Below the pieces are notes generated by a model. That model was not told the origin of the DNA and did not search any database. It saw nothing but the letters and a program-made list of their open reading frames with translations. A stretch of DNA of 55,573 nt from an uncultured Anaerotruncus sp. (lineage in GTDB: Bacteria; Bacillota; Clostridia; Oscillospirales; Acutalibacteraceae): positions 1-55,573 of the forward strand of contig UQDL01000009.1 of NCBI GenBank assembly GCA_900539775.1. Direction: 5' to 3'. The translations under genes were made by a program, and so were the position numbers. Position 1 is the stretch's first letter. Every line of letters begins with the position of its first letter. Below are positions 24,357-33,318 of the stretch, in pieces.

Positions 24357-24956
24357 CTAAATAAGGCTGCGACCTTCCAGCGCACGAGACAATGTAACCT
24401 CATCCGCATATTCAAGATCCGCACCTACCGGCACACCGTAAGCAAGCCTTGAAACGGTGATACCCATAGGCTTCAACAGCCTGCCTATATACATTGCCGT
24501 TGCCTCGCCCTCAACGGTTGGGTTGGTTGCCATTATAACCTCCTCAACCACGCCGTCATTAAGGCGGGCAAGCAGTTCTTTGATTTTAATTTGATCAGGG
24601 CCGATATTATTCATCGGCGAAATTGCACCGTGAAGCACATGATAAGTGCCGTTATATTCATGGGTGCGCTCAATTGCGGCAACATCACGAGGATCTTCCA
24701 CAACGCAAATCACGCTTTTATCACGAGTTTCGCTTTTGCAGATAGGGCAAAGCTCATCATCCGCCAAATCACAGCATATTTTGCACTGCCTGATCTTTGT
24801 GTGTGCATCGGTGATTGCCTGTGCAAAGCGTTTGGCATCCTCGTTGCTTAAATCAAGCACATAAAAAGCCATTCGCTGGGCTGTTTTATGCCCAATGCCC
24901 TGCATGCGCTCAAACTGCTCTATTAAATTTTGAAGCGGCGCAAGATTATATGCCAT
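24357..24956 (-). CDS. recR: recombination protein RecR
   Basis: The start is ATG at 24956 (MAYNLAPLQNL); a GTG three codons earlier overlaps the AAGGTG ribosome binding site. The 199-residue protein has a helix-hairpin-helix (GIGHKTAQRMAF), a four-cysteine zinc finger (CKICCDLADDELCPIC) near residue 57 and a Toprim domain (VICVVEDPRDVAAIE, then MATNPTVEGEAT). It works with RecO and RecF to load RecA on gapped DNA. It has the usual position after dnaX and ybaB. Confidence 0.95.
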   Translation of the reverse strand: MAYNLAPLQNLIEQFERMQGIGHKTAQRMAFYVLDLSNEDAKRFAQAITDAHTKIRQCKICCDLADDELCPICKSETRDKSVICVVEDPRDVAAIERTHEYNGTYHVLHGAISPMNNIGPDQIKIKELLARLNDGVVEEVIMATNPTVEGEATAMYIGRLLKPMGITVSRLAYGVPVGADLEYADEVTLSRALEGRSLI

Positions 24957-25025
24957 TGTTAACACCTTATAACTTAAATTATTGCCTAACTTTTCTGATT
25001 TTATAAGCCGCTGTGCGGCAAGAAA

Positions 25026-25370
25026 TTAAAGTCCGGGAATATTGAGGCCACCCGTTACGGAGGAGAGTTCTCTTTCCTCTTCTTCATCAATCTTTCTCAT
25101 TGCTTCATTAAGGGCCGCAATCAAAAGATCCTCAAGCATTTCAACATCTTCGGGATCAACAACCTCAGGATTGATGCCGATTGCCTTAACCTCTCTTTTA
25201 CCGGTTACCGTTACCTCTATCATGCCGCCTCCTGAAGAAACAACATATTCTTTTTCTTCAAGCTCGGCTTTTTTTGTTTCTATATCTGCCTGCATCTGCT
25301 GCGCCTGCTTAAGCATTGCCTGCATATTTTGCGGGCCGCCGCCCATTCCCTTTGGAAGTCTTGCTTTCAT
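25026..25370 (-). CDS. ybaB: YbaB/EbfC family nucleoid-associated protein
   Basis: The start is ATG at 25370 with AGGAAAGG upstream; an earlier frame extension is rejected. The 114-residue protein begins MKARLPKGMGGGPQNMQAML, has an AQQMQADIETKKAELEEKE helix, the VSSGGGMIEVTVTGKREV strand pair and a C-terminal helix with many acidic residues. It is a small dimeric DNA-binding protein, nearly always between dnaX and recR, as here. Confidence 0.95.
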   Translation of the reverse strand: MKARLPKGMGGGPQNMQAMLKQAQQMQADIETKKAELEEKEYVVSSGGGMIEVTVTGKREVKAIGINPEVVDPEDVEMLEDLLIAALNEAMRKIDEEEERELSSVTGGLNIPGL

Positions 25371-25471
25371 AATTATGCCTTTCCTGCCACAATAGATTTT
25401 ATTTTTGCGCATTCTGCCGTGGCTGCATTAAGCGCTTAAACAAGCAATTGAATTGCCTGCCGATGTTATTT

Positions 25472-27277
25472 TTAATCCACTTCTATATTAACATTGCCGC
25501 TCGCCTTGGAAATCAAATCCTCAAGAGGGTCTCTTTTTACCTTGGTTTCGGCATTGCTCTTTATCAAGCCCAATTTATAATTGATTCCCGTAACATCATA
25601 AAGAGCCTGCTTAATTGCTTTTGAATGTGTTGGGATTTTTATAAACTGCCTTAGCGTTGGGTTTTTACCGTCTATCAAGAAATATTCGCCCCTCACATAT
25701 CCGCGAGAGCCGTTAAGCACACCGTAAATTGCGATATCCTTTTTATAGATTTCATCCATAAATTCCGCCCATCCGTCAAACAAAACCTGTTCGCCGTTTT
25801 GCGGCTCCGTATTGCCGGGTGCAGCCCTGCCCGAAGCTTGATTCAAAGCGGGAGACTCCTGCGCAAACTGATGCTTTTGCGAATTATGTTCTTGATTTAC
25901 TTTTGATTTTTCATTTTCATTTGCCGAAACAGAATCAAAGCCTTTGTCTGCTGCATTTGCTTTTTCGGCAAGCGGAGCCGGAGCAGTTTCTGTTTTCCAT
26001 GGCAAATCATCAGCCGGATTTTCCTGCTTGGGAGCAGAATTTTCAGGCTGCTTTTCTTTTTCGGCAGCCGGCTGCGGTTTAGCCTGCGAAACGCCTGCTT
26101 CAGCACCCGACGAAGCCGGCACTGCGGTAATTCCGCGGCGAACGGCATTTTCAACCTGCGAAAGCCTTGAAAGAATTGACTCAACGGAAGAATCAAGCTT
26201 TGGCTCGCAAAGCTTAATAAAGCTCATTTCCATTTCTATCCTTGAATTTGCACCGCCCTTAATTTTAACAAGTGTGTCTTGAAAAAGATCAAGCGCATTT
26301 ATAACCTGTGGCAAAGTGTAATCCTGCGCACCTGTTACAATTGAATTATATTCATCATCGGTGCAGATAATCAATCCCCTGTTTTTATTAACCGTTTTAA
26401 CAATAAGAAAGTTGCGATAATGATTTATCATTTCAACGCAAAGGCGCTCCATATCATAGCTGTTTGCATGAAGCTTTGCTATAATATCAAGTGCAGCGCC
26501 GCTGTTTTTTGCGGCAACCGCCTGCGAAAGCTCATACAGCGCTTCCCTGCCCGCAATGCCTGCAACCTCCGAAACGAGTTTTTCATCTATATCCTTACTT
26601 CTGCCTGCGCATTGATCAAGGATTGAGAGAGCATCACGCATGCCGCCGTCTGCAATTCTGGCAATAAGCACGGCAGCTTCATCCGAAAGCCTCATATTTT
26701 CAAAGCCTGCAACCTGCTTTAAGCGGATTGCCATTGTTTCGGGCTGAATTCGCTTAAAATCAAATCGTTGGCATCGGGAAAGAATTGTTGCCGGAAGCTT
26801 GTGGACTTCTGTTGTGGCAAGGATGAAAATAACATGCTCCGGCGGCTCTTCAAGCGTTTTAAGCAATGCATTGAAAGCGCCCGTTGAAAGCATATGCACC
26901 TCATCAATTATGAAAACGCGGTATTTGCCTCTTGACGGAGTATAATTTGCTTCCTCACGCAGATCTCTGATATTATCAACGCCGTTGTTTGATGCGGCAT
27001 CAATTTCAACAACATCATAAATTGTGCCGTCATCAAGCCCTTTGCAAATTTCACATTCGTTGCACGGCTCGCCGGTTTCATTATGCTCGCAATTAACGGC
27101 CTTTGCCAGAATTTTGGCGCAAGTGGTTTTACCCGTTCCTCTTGAGCCCGTAAAAAGATAAGCGTGGGAAACACGCCCTTCTTTAATTTCGTTTATAAGG
27201 GTGGATGTTATATGCTCTTGGCCGTAAACATCCGCAAAAACCTTTGGCCTGTATTTTCTGTATAGCACTTGATACAT
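25472..27277 (-). CDS. dnaX: DNA polymerase III subunits gamma and tau
   Basis: The start is ATG at 27277 (MYQVLYRKYRPKVFADV) behind AAAGGAGGG. The 601-residue clamp-loader subunit has a Walker A GSRGTGKTT near residue 46, a zinc-binding cysteine cluster (CNECEICKG), DEVHML Walker B, the sensor 1 region LATTEVHKLPATILSRCQRF, a variable Pro- and Ala-rich linker around 370-470 and a C-terminal tau-like domain. The AGGAGGG site begins directly after the T-run of the SRP RNA terminator, so there is no room for a separate promoter between them. Confidence 0.95.
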   Translation of the reverse strand: MYQVLYRKYRPKVFADVYGQEHITSTLINEIKEGRVSHAYLFTGSRGTGKTTCAKILAKAVNCEHNETGEPCNECEICKGLDDGTIYDVVEIDAASNNGVDNIRDLREEANYTPSRGKYRVFIIDEVHMLSTGAFNALLKTLEEPPEHVIFILATTEVHKLPATILSRCQRFDFKRIQPETMAIRLKQVAGFENMRLSDEAAVLIARIADGGMRDALSILDQCAGRSKDIDEKLVSEVAGIAGREALYELSQAVAAKNSGAALDIIAKLHANSYDMERLCVEMINHYRNFLIVKTVNKNRGLIICTDDEYNSIVTGAQDYTLPQVINALDLFQDTLVKIKGGANSRIEMEMSFIKLCEPKLDSSVESILSRLSQVENAVRRGITAVPASSGAEAGVSQAKPQPAAEKEKQPENSAPKQENPADDLPWKTETAPAPLAEKANAADKGFDSVSANENEKSKVNQEHNSQKHQFAQESPALNQASGRAAPGNTEPQNGEQVLFDGWAEFMDEIYKKDIAIYGVLNGSRGYVRGEYFLIDGKNPTLRQFIKIPTHSKAIKQALYDVTGINYKLGLIKSNAETKVKRDPLEDLISKASGNVNIEVD

Positions 27278-27308
27278 ATAACGCACCCTCCTTTAAAAAA
27301 ATAAAAAA

Positions 27309-27490
27309 CGGTTACACTCTCGGCGTAGCGTACAGACTTGTCTGCGGCGCACAGAATAATCCACTTATTGCTGCTCGGTTCCCCGCCTGACAAGGTTCGT
27401 AGCATCCCGTCGCACAGGGCCCATACGCTACGCCGAAAATGCAACCGCCTGTTTACCGGCGCACGGCGTTTTACTTCGCCGACTTAATTG
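27309..27490 (-). ncRNA. ffs: signal recognition particle RNA with Alu-like 5' domain
   Basis: The domain IV core is clear at 27369-27391 on the minus strand: GTCAGGC, an asymmetric loop GGGGAACC, then GAGCAGCA. A long stem CGGCGTAGCGTA with TACGCTACGCCG encloses it, and TGTAACCG pairs with CGGTTGCA outside. The 5' part contains GCCGTGCGCCGGTAAAC and AGGCGGTTGC, which resemble Alu-domain helices 2-4, so this is the longer Firmicutes form rather than the 100-base form. The 3' stem is followed by TTTTTTATTTTTT, an intrinsic terminator. The RNA guides ribosomes making membrane proteins with Ffh. Confidence 0.85.
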
Positions 27491-27497
27491 CCTATAT

Positions 27498-27526
27498 ATT
27501 ATATACTAAAATTATTCTGAAATCAA
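27498..27526 (-). promoter_or_regulatory. promoter of the SRP RNA (and probably dnaX)
   Basis: On the minus strand TTGATT (complement of 27521-27526), 17 bases and TATAAT (complement of 27498-27503). The -35 lies inside the end of the flavin reductase gene. Transcription would start near 27490. Confidence 0.75.
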
Positions 27527-28018
27527 TACCTTTTCTATTTCTCCGAAATAGACATAATGCATATTATGATCGGAATACCATTTTTTCATAATATTTTCAT
27601 CAAGAAAACTGTCTTCTCCAAGGAATGTTCTGGCCTTTTTACGGCAAATGAGCACAATTTCAGCCTCTTTAAAATAAGGAGCGTTTTCCGAATAAACGGG
27701 TGTTAATCCGGTTTTCTTAACCTTGTTGCAATCTCTGCCGCTTTTTGAGCCGCAAAACGACAGTGCTTCCTTTTGCTTGCCGCCGAAAAAGCAAAGAGAA
27801 AAATAATCTTCATTATCAAGAAGAGTTTTTGTGTATCTGCTTTCACGCACATAAATCGTTGCCATATCGGCGCCCCAAAGCTCGCCTACTCCGCCCCACG
27901 AAACCGTCATGGGATTGCAAGAGCCTTTTTCGGCATCTTTAACGGTAAGCAACGCCCAATCCTCGCTGATAAGTTTAACGGGATTCTCTTTTAATTCTTT
28001 GATTGTTATCTCTTTCAT
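27512..28018 (-). CDS. flavin reductase-like (FMN-binding split-barrel) protein
   Basis: A 168-residue cytoplasmic protein. The pattern ALLTVKDAEKGSCNPMTVSWGG near residue 22, ATIYVRESRYT near 53 and DNEDYFSLCFF near 67 fits the flavin reductase-like split barrel that binds FMN. Such proteins reduce flavins or act as flavin-dependent oxidoreductases. A further segment ARTFLGEDSFLDENIMKKWY is seen near the end. It is a single gene upstream of the SRP RNA on the same strand, and its last codons contain the -35 of the SRP RNA promoter. Confidence 0.8.
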   Translation of the reverse strand: MKEITIKELKENPVKLISEDWALLTVKDAEKGSCNPMTVSWGGVGELWGADMATIYVRESRYTKTLLDNEDYFSLCFFGGKQKEALSFCGSKSGRDCNKVKKTGLTPVYSENAPYFKEAEIVLICRKKARTFLGEDSFLDENIMKKWYSDHNMHYVYFGEIEKVLISE

Positions 28019-28144
28019 AATATCACCGGATTTTATTTATTTTACATTAAAGAGTATATCATTCAAAGGCTGCATATGCAAGAGAAGCATTTGATTTTTT
28101 ATTTTTTATGTTGTAAAAAACGAGAAGAGCAAAAGCCGCGAATA

Positions 28145-28175
28145 AAAAAGCCGCCGCACATTTCTGCACGGCGGA
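28145..28175 (-). terminator. terminator of the acyl-CoA synthetase gene
   Basis: On the minus strand CCGCCGTGCA and TGTGCGGCGG form a strong hairpin followed by CTTTTTTATT, 20 bases after the stop codon at 28193. Confidence 0.8.
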
Positions 28176-28192
28176 AAATATTCAGTAATAAA

Positions 28193-29869
28193 TCAATTGA
28201 GCACTTTGAAATCAACCTTGCCTACTTTTGTGCGCGGCAATTCATCTATATAAACAATTTCTCTTGGGAGAGACCATTTAGAAAGATTTTGCTTTCCGAA
28301 CTGCTTGATTTTTTCGGTGAGAGCAGCCTCATCATCTTTTGCAAATTTCTTATTTTTAACAACAAAGAGCTTAAGCATTGTTTTGCCGCCGTCTTCCTTA
28401 CCGATTACGCAGCAATCATAAATTTCTGCCATTGATCTGTAAGTTTCTTCAATGAATGAAGGATAAACAAGATAACCGCTGATTTTATAAACTCTCTTGA
28501 GGCGCTGACGATAATAGATATCGCCTTTTTCGTCAATATAACACATATCGCCGCTGTGAAGCCAAACCTTACCGTCATCATGCTTAACAAGCACCTTGGC
28601 GGTTTCCTCGGGATCGTTCCAATAGCCCTGCATAATTGTTGGGCCATAGATGCAAAGCTCGCCGTCCTCGCCCTTACACTCCTCTGTTGTGCCGGGTTTA
28701 ACCGTCATTACCTGAATATTATAGGTCGGCACGCCGATGCAGCCCTGAGGAGCTTCACGACGGGGATCCGTAAACGAACAAACCGTTACACATTCCGTTA
28801 AGCCATAGCCTGAAACGAAATGGCATTTTGCGCCGTTTTCTTTAAGAAGTCTATCCATTTTTTCGGTGAGAGAATAAGGCACAACATCACCGCCGGAGCC
28901 GATGAGCTTCATCGTGCTCATATCGATACCCTCAAGATATCCTGCTTTAAATACTTTTTCAAAGAAATCGGGCACACCGAAAATATAATTGAGGTGATAT
29001 TTCTTGATTGCCTGTGAGCACATTTTTGCATCAAATGCCGGGAACAAAGATTGAGCCATGCCTACACACATTGAAACATGCATGCAAAGAGCAAAGCCAA
29101 AGCCGTGGAAAACGGGAAGTGCGGTAAGCATTCCGTCGTTATCCTTATCGATAGCCATTCCGAGAGTGTCCTCAACAACATCAACAAGCTCATAAGAAAG
29201 GTTGTTGATATTTTCGGAAGAAAGCATAACGCCCTTTGGATTGCCCGTTGTGCCGCCGGTCATCATAATAGCTGCCGTTGCGGTATAATCCGTTTCGGTT
29301 TCCGGAACGCCGTGCTCTGCTATATATTTGCCGCCCTCTTTCATAAAATCGGCCCAATCTATAAGCTTTTTAACATTTTCTGCAGGGCCGGTTTTACCCT
29401 TGATTTTCTTTTTATACATCATATTTGCGGCAAGGCCATAAAAAGTTTTCGGAAAATACTGAGCCGTTCTGCACATAACAACGGTGAGATCGGGATGATT
29501 TTTAAAAGACTTTTCGGAAACATCAAAGCAAAATGCAAACTTTGCGCCAACAAGATCAATTGCATAATCCGCCTCTGTTTTAACGGAAAGCGGGTGAAGC
29601 ATTGAGGCGATTGCTCCGATTTTGTTGATTGCATAAACCGCCGCAACGCACTGCGGCATATTCGGCAGGCAAACAATAACTCTGTCGCCCTTTTTAACGC
29701 CGTTTGCAACAAGCGCAGCCGCACATTTATCAACAAGCTCAGATGTTTCATTCCAGCTGAGTGTGTTGTTATAATAGTAAAGGCAAGGATTTGTTGTTCT
29801 TTCTGTTGCAGAATTTTCAAACTGCTGATACATTGTGGTTCTTACATTATACTTTGAAGTGTATTCCAT
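28193..29869 (-). CDS. AMP-forming acyl-CoA synthetase
   Basis: A 558-residue enzyme of the ANL superfamily, which activates a carboxylic acid with ATP and then makes the CoA thioester. Motifs in order: the P-loop MMTGGTTGNPKGVMLS near residue 206, GYGLTECVTVCS near 348, WLHSGDMCYIDEKGDIYYRQRLKR near 437 and the C-terminal lysine region PRTKVGKVDFK near 549. The composition points to a medium- or long-chain fatty-acyl-CoA synthetase, but substrate choice is not readable. It is a single gene with its own terminator. Confidence 0.85.
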   Translation of the reverse strand: MEYTSKYNVRTTMYQQFENSATERTTNPCLYYYNNTLSWNETSELVDKCAAALVANGVKKGDRVIVCLPNMPQCVAAVYAINKIGAIASMLHPLSVKTEADYAIDLVGAKFAFCFDVSEKSFKNHPDLTVVMCRTAQYFPKTFYGLAANMMYKKKIKGKTGPAENVKKLIDWADFMKEGGKYIAEHGVPETETDYTATAAIMMTGGTTGNPKGVMLSSENINNLSYELVDVVEDTLGMAIDKDNDGMLTALPVFHGFGFALCMHVSMCVGMAQSLFPAFDAKMCSQAIKKYHLNYIFGVPDFFEKVFKAGYLEGIDMSTMKLIGSGGDVVPYSLTEKMDRLLKENGAKCHFVSGYGLTECVTVCSFTDPRREAPQGCIGVPTYNIQVMTVKPGTTEECKGEDGELCIYGPTIMQGYWNDPEETAKVLVKHDDGKVWLHSGDMCYIDEKGDIYYRQRLKRVYKISGYLVYPSFIEETYRSMAEIYDCCVIGKEDGGKTMLKLFVVKNKKFAKDDEAALTEKIKQFGKQNLSKWSLPREIVYIDELPRTKVGKVDFKVLN

Positions 29870-30019
29870 GTGTATGTATATCCCTCGTTTCTTAATCGCT
29901 AAAACGCATTATACCAAATGCAAATGCCGTGTTTCAATAAATTCGGCTTTTTTTTATTCTTTGTTAAGAACTTTAAAGGTTTATTAAATAAGCGTAACAA
30001 ATTATTCACAATATTGGGT

Positions 30020-30048
30020 TTGACTTTTGTGCGCCGCCGTTTTATTAT
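30020..30048 (+). promoter_or_regulatory. promoter
   Basis: TTGACT (30020-30025), 17 bases, TATTAT (30043-30048), reading into the membrane protein gene at 30084. Confidence 0.65.
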
Positions 30049-30083
30049 ATTGTTGTTTATTATTATGAAAAAGGGCTGGTAAG

Positions 30084-30764
30084 ATGGCTTATAAAATAAA
30101 AAAACTGTCTGTTAAATCCGTGCCGAAGGCTCAGCTTGCATTTTGGATTGTAACAAGAATTGCTTTGCTTTGCTGCGCCGCCTATTCTTTTATAAGCGGC
30201 GATCTTGTTATGGGCTTTGAATCGGTTTTCTGCTTTATATTCACTCATCTTTGGGATATGTTTCAAACCTTCGGAAACGGATCATTTATTGAAGATGTGC
30301 CGCCGCTTTCGCAAACACTGCTTAACACAATCATTTTCATCGGCATTGTTTTCGGCTCATACATGGGATTGTTTGACAGAATTTCTTGGTTTGATAATTT
30401 CATGCATGTTCTTTCGGGCTTTGTTTGCGCTGCTTTCGGTTATGATTTTGCCTGCATTATTCAGCGCAAAAAAGGCAAGTGCGCAGCCACGCTTGCAGCA
30501 ATGTTTGGGCTTATGTTTGCGCTTTCCATTGCGGTTGGCTGGGAATTTTACGAATTTTCGATGGACACCCTGCACGGCACTAACCTGCAGCTTGCAAAAG
30601 AAGGCCCCGAAACCGCAATGTTTGATTTGGCAAAATACCACGGCGAATACGGTTATATCGGCTTGGTAGACACAATGATTGATATGATGATGAATGCCGT
30701 TGGCGGCGTTATCGGAATGATATTTATGATTATTTTAAGAAACAAAAAGAAAAAATCAAAATAA
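30084..30764 (+). CDS. polytopic membrane protein, DUF2238/YjdF-like
   Basis: A 226-residue protein with about five or six membrane spans and a Lys-rich C-terminus. Conserved acidic and His residues in membrane context (DRISWFDNFMHVLSGFVCA near 99, GWEFYEFSMDTLHG near 153, DTMIDMMMNAVGGVIGM near 195) match the pattern of DUF2238/YjdF-type membrane proteins. Function is unknown. It is monocistronic, with a promoter at 30020-30048 and a terminator at 30884-30917. Confidence 0.7.
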   Translation: MAYKIKKLSVKSVPKAQLAFWIVTRIALLCCAAYSFISGDLVMGFESVFCFIFTHLWDMFQTFGNGSFIEDVPPLSQTLLNTIIFIGIVFGSYMGLFDRISWFDNFMHVLSGFVCAAFGYDFACIIQRKKGKCAATLAAMFGLMFALSIAVGWEFYEFSMDTLHGTNLQLAKEGPETAMFDLAKYHGEYGYIGLVDTMIDMMMNAVGGVIGMIFMIILRNKKKKSK

Positions 30765-30883
30765 CCCACCCGCCAACAAGCAGAGGTTTATTATAAATTA
30801 TATCTCCGGCAAGCTTTTTGAAATATATTTCAGCATCCGGCCGCAATAAATTTCTGCATTCTTAATACTGTTAAAACACTCAA

Positions 30884-30917
30884 ACAGCCTGTGCCTAAAG
30901 ACACAGGCTGTTTTTTA
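30884..30917 (+). terminator. intrinsic terminator
   Basis: ACAGCCTGTG (30884-30893) pairs with CACAGGCTGT (30902-30911), followed by TTTTTAC. Confidence 0.85.
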
Positions 30918-31041
30918 CTCTGAACCGCCAAAATCAAGAGTTTGATAAAACAAAAAACGGTAAGCCTTAATTTATGACAAAGTTTTCCTTTCACTTATAT
31001 TATACTTTCAGCGAATGTAAAATATAAACGGAAGTGTAAAT

Positions 31042-33186
31042 ATGAAAACAAAAGCAGCGGATAAAATAAAAAAGCAAAGCCGCAAAAAAATAAGTGAGGC
31101 AAAGCAGGTGTTTTCCATGCCGGCGGTGCAAAAGGGTGCCGAAGCGGCATTTTTCTTTGCCGCAGCTCTTTTGCTGGCCAAAAGCAAAGTGTTGCAAGGC
31201 GTTTCGCCGTTCGGAGTGGCTTTAATATCCGTTTCAAGGCGCAAGAACTATTTTTACAGTGCCGCAGGCGCAGCACTCGGATATCTGCTGTTTATGCCGC
31301 AACACTTTGCGAAATATGCAGCAGCGGCAGTTATTGTGTTTTTGGGAACGCTTGCGCTTGATCTGGCAGGCACAAAAACCAAACCGTTGCCGCCGATGGC
31401 AATAACATTTTTTGCATTGCTTGCAACCGGCATTGTTACAGACATAAAAACAGGCGGCGGTGCAGCTGATTTTTCGCTTACTGCGGCAGAGAGTATTTTG
31501 GGTGCTGGAGGCGCATTTTTCTTTTTCCGCACGCTCAACTGCAATTTAAACAGGCTTCGATTTAAAGCCTTACCGATTTCCGACATTGTGTGCATAATCA
31601 TTTCATCGGCACTGCTTCTGATGAGCCTTTCGCAAATTGAAATATTAGGATTATCGCCGGCAAGAGCACTTGCCGCAGCAGCCGTTCTTATTATAGTGCG
31701 CTATGATTCCGAGCTTTTTGGGCTGATGCTTGCACTTTCAATAGGATTTGCGCTTTCGCTTCAAAGCGGCGACACATTATTTTTAACCGGTGCATATGGA
31801 TTTTCTGCTCTTTTGGGCTGCCTTTTTTGCCAATTCGGCACAGTGGCATGCGCAATTTCCTTTTCGCTTTCCTTTGCTCTTTTTACAGTGGCATTTGAAG
31901 CTGATTTTTCTTACTTTGCAGAAGCCGCAACAGGCTGCATTGCCGTTTCTTTGCTGCCGCACTTCGTAAGCAACAAAATTCAAAATTTCTTTCACGACGG
32001 AGCAGACATAACACCGGACGGCTCGCTGCGCCAAAGCCTTGTTATGCGGCTGCGATTTGCATCCGGTGCAATGAGCTGCATAAGCGAAAGCGTTAACGAG
32101 GTTCGGGAGCGTATAAACGACATAAACATTCAATCCCCGCAGGCAAACGGCAGTGAATTAAGCAAAGAGGAATATAGGGCAAAGGAAATAATAAACGAAA
32201 AAACAAACGAGATACGCCGTGTGGCGGCAGACCAATTTTTTTCAATTTCCGATATGCTTGCCGATTTGGCAACGGAATTTGACGAGGCAGAACATTTTGA
32301 CAATATAGCCGCAGGAAAAATCCGCCGCATTTTAAGCGAATATGAAATTTACCCCCGCAACATTTCCGTTATTGAAGACAAATTCGGCAGAATAAGAATT
32401 GAAATTCTAACGGCAGGCGGCGAAAGCAAATTCAATGCCAAGAGCCTGCAAACCGAAATTTCAAAAGCGTGCGGCAGATATTTTTCAAAATGCCGCACAA
32501 CACATTTCAGCGATAATTCAATGGTTACCTTCACCGAAAAACCTAATTTCAGCCTTGAAATGGGCTTTGCACAGCACAGTGCTGAGGGAAAGCTGTGCGG
32601 CGACTGCATTAAGACGGTTAACGACGGAAAAGGGCGCAGCGTTCTTATAATCAGCGACGGAATGGGAAAAGGCGGTCGCGCCGCACTTGACGGTGCAATG
32701 GGTGCCGGATTGCTTTCCAGGCTTCTTACGGCAGGCTTCGGCTTTGACAGTGCGCTCAAAGTTGTTAATTCCGCATTGCTTGTTAAATCAAATGACGAAA
32801 GCCTTGCAACTCTTGATTGCTCGTGCATAGACCTCTTCACCGGCAAAACAGACATTTTTAAGGCGGGTGCACCGCCTACATACATTGCAAAAGGCGGAAA
32901 AATAACAAAATGCGAACTTTCGTCAATGCCGGCAGGCATACTGAGAGGAATTGAATTTGCAAAACGAACGGCTGTTCTTTCTGAAGGCGATTTGCTGCTT
33001 ATGGTGAGCGACGGAATAACCGACCCCGGAATAAATTGGCTTTCCGCTCTGCTTACCGGGTGCGAAGACATGACAGCACAGGAAACAGCCGATGCCGTGC
33101 TGCGTGAGACGCTGAACATGACCAAGGATATTCGAGAAGACGACATGAGCGTTATTGCGGCAAAGCTGCACAGATTTTCGGAATGA
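31042..33186 (+). CDS. spoIIE: stage II sporulation protein E (membrane PP2C phosphatase)
   Basis: A 714-residue protein with about ten hydrophobic segments in residues 35-310, a linker and a C-terminal PP2C-type phosphatase domain (RSVLIISDGMGKGGRAALDG near 530, SDGITDPG near 656, REDDMSVIAAKL at the end). In sporulating Firmicutes SpoIIE sits at the asymmetric septum, dephosphorylates SpoIIAA and so releases sigma-F in the forespore. The overall layout and order of domains match, though it is somewhat shorter than the B. subtilis protein. This is the best sign that the organism forms spores. The start ATG 31042 follows GGAAGTG. Confidence 0.9.
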   Translation: MKTKAADKIKKQSRKKISEAKQVFSMPAVQKGAEAAFFFAAALLLAKSKVLQGVSPFGVALISVSRRKNYFYSAAGAALGYLLFMPQHFAKYAAAAVIVFLGTLALDLAGTKTKPLPPMAITFFALLATGIVTDIKTGGGAADFSLTAAESILGAGGAFFFFRTLNCNLNRLRFKALPISDIVCIIISSALLLMSLSQIEILGLSPARALAAAAVLIIVRYDSELFGLMLALSIGFALSLQSGDTLFLTGAYGFSALLGCLFCQFGTVACAISFSLSFALFTVAFEADFSYFAEAATGCIAVSLLPHFVSNKIQNFFHDGADITPDGSLRQSLVMRLRFASGAMSCISESVNEVRERINDINIQSPQANGSELSKEEYRAKEIINEKTNEIRRVAADQFFSISDMLADLATEFDEAEHFDNIAAGKIRRILSEYEIYPRNISVIEDKFGRIRIEILTAGGESKFNAKSLQTEISKACGRYFSKCRTTHFSDNSMVTFTEKPNFSLEMGFAQHSAEGKLCGDCIKTVNDGKGRSVLIISDGMGKGGRAALDGAMGAGLLSRLLTAGFGFDSALKVVNSALLVKSNDESLATLDCSCIDLFTGKTDIFKAGAPPTYIAKGGKITKCELSSMPAGILRGIEFAKRTAVLSEGDLLLMVSDGITDPGINWLSALLTGCEDMTAQETADAVLRETLNMTKDIREDDMSVIAAKLHRFSE

Positions 33187-33216
33187 AATAAAACAAGAAA
33201 AAATTAAAATTATTTA

Positions 33217-33245
33217 TTGACTTTTCTATTTTTCATAGCTATACT
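33217..33245 (+). promoter_or_regulatory. promoter of glmS
   Basis: TTGACT (33217-33222), 17 bases, TATACT (33240-33245). The leader from about 33252 to the start at 33319 is too short for a glmS ribozyme. Confidence 0.75.
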
Positions 33246-33318
33246 TAGGCTATATTGACATATTATATGACAATATTCACTTTCGGCATACTATATTAAA
33301 GAATTGGAGAATTTAAAT

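Noticed and set aside
25819..26282. Plus-strand open frames opposite the dnaX linker
   Set aside because: They are antisense shadows of the Pro- and Ala-rich linker and lack start signals.
33187..33318. A glmS ribozyme upstream of glmS
   Set aside because: The leader after the promoter at 33217-33245 is only about 65 bases, too short, and no ribozyme core was recognised.
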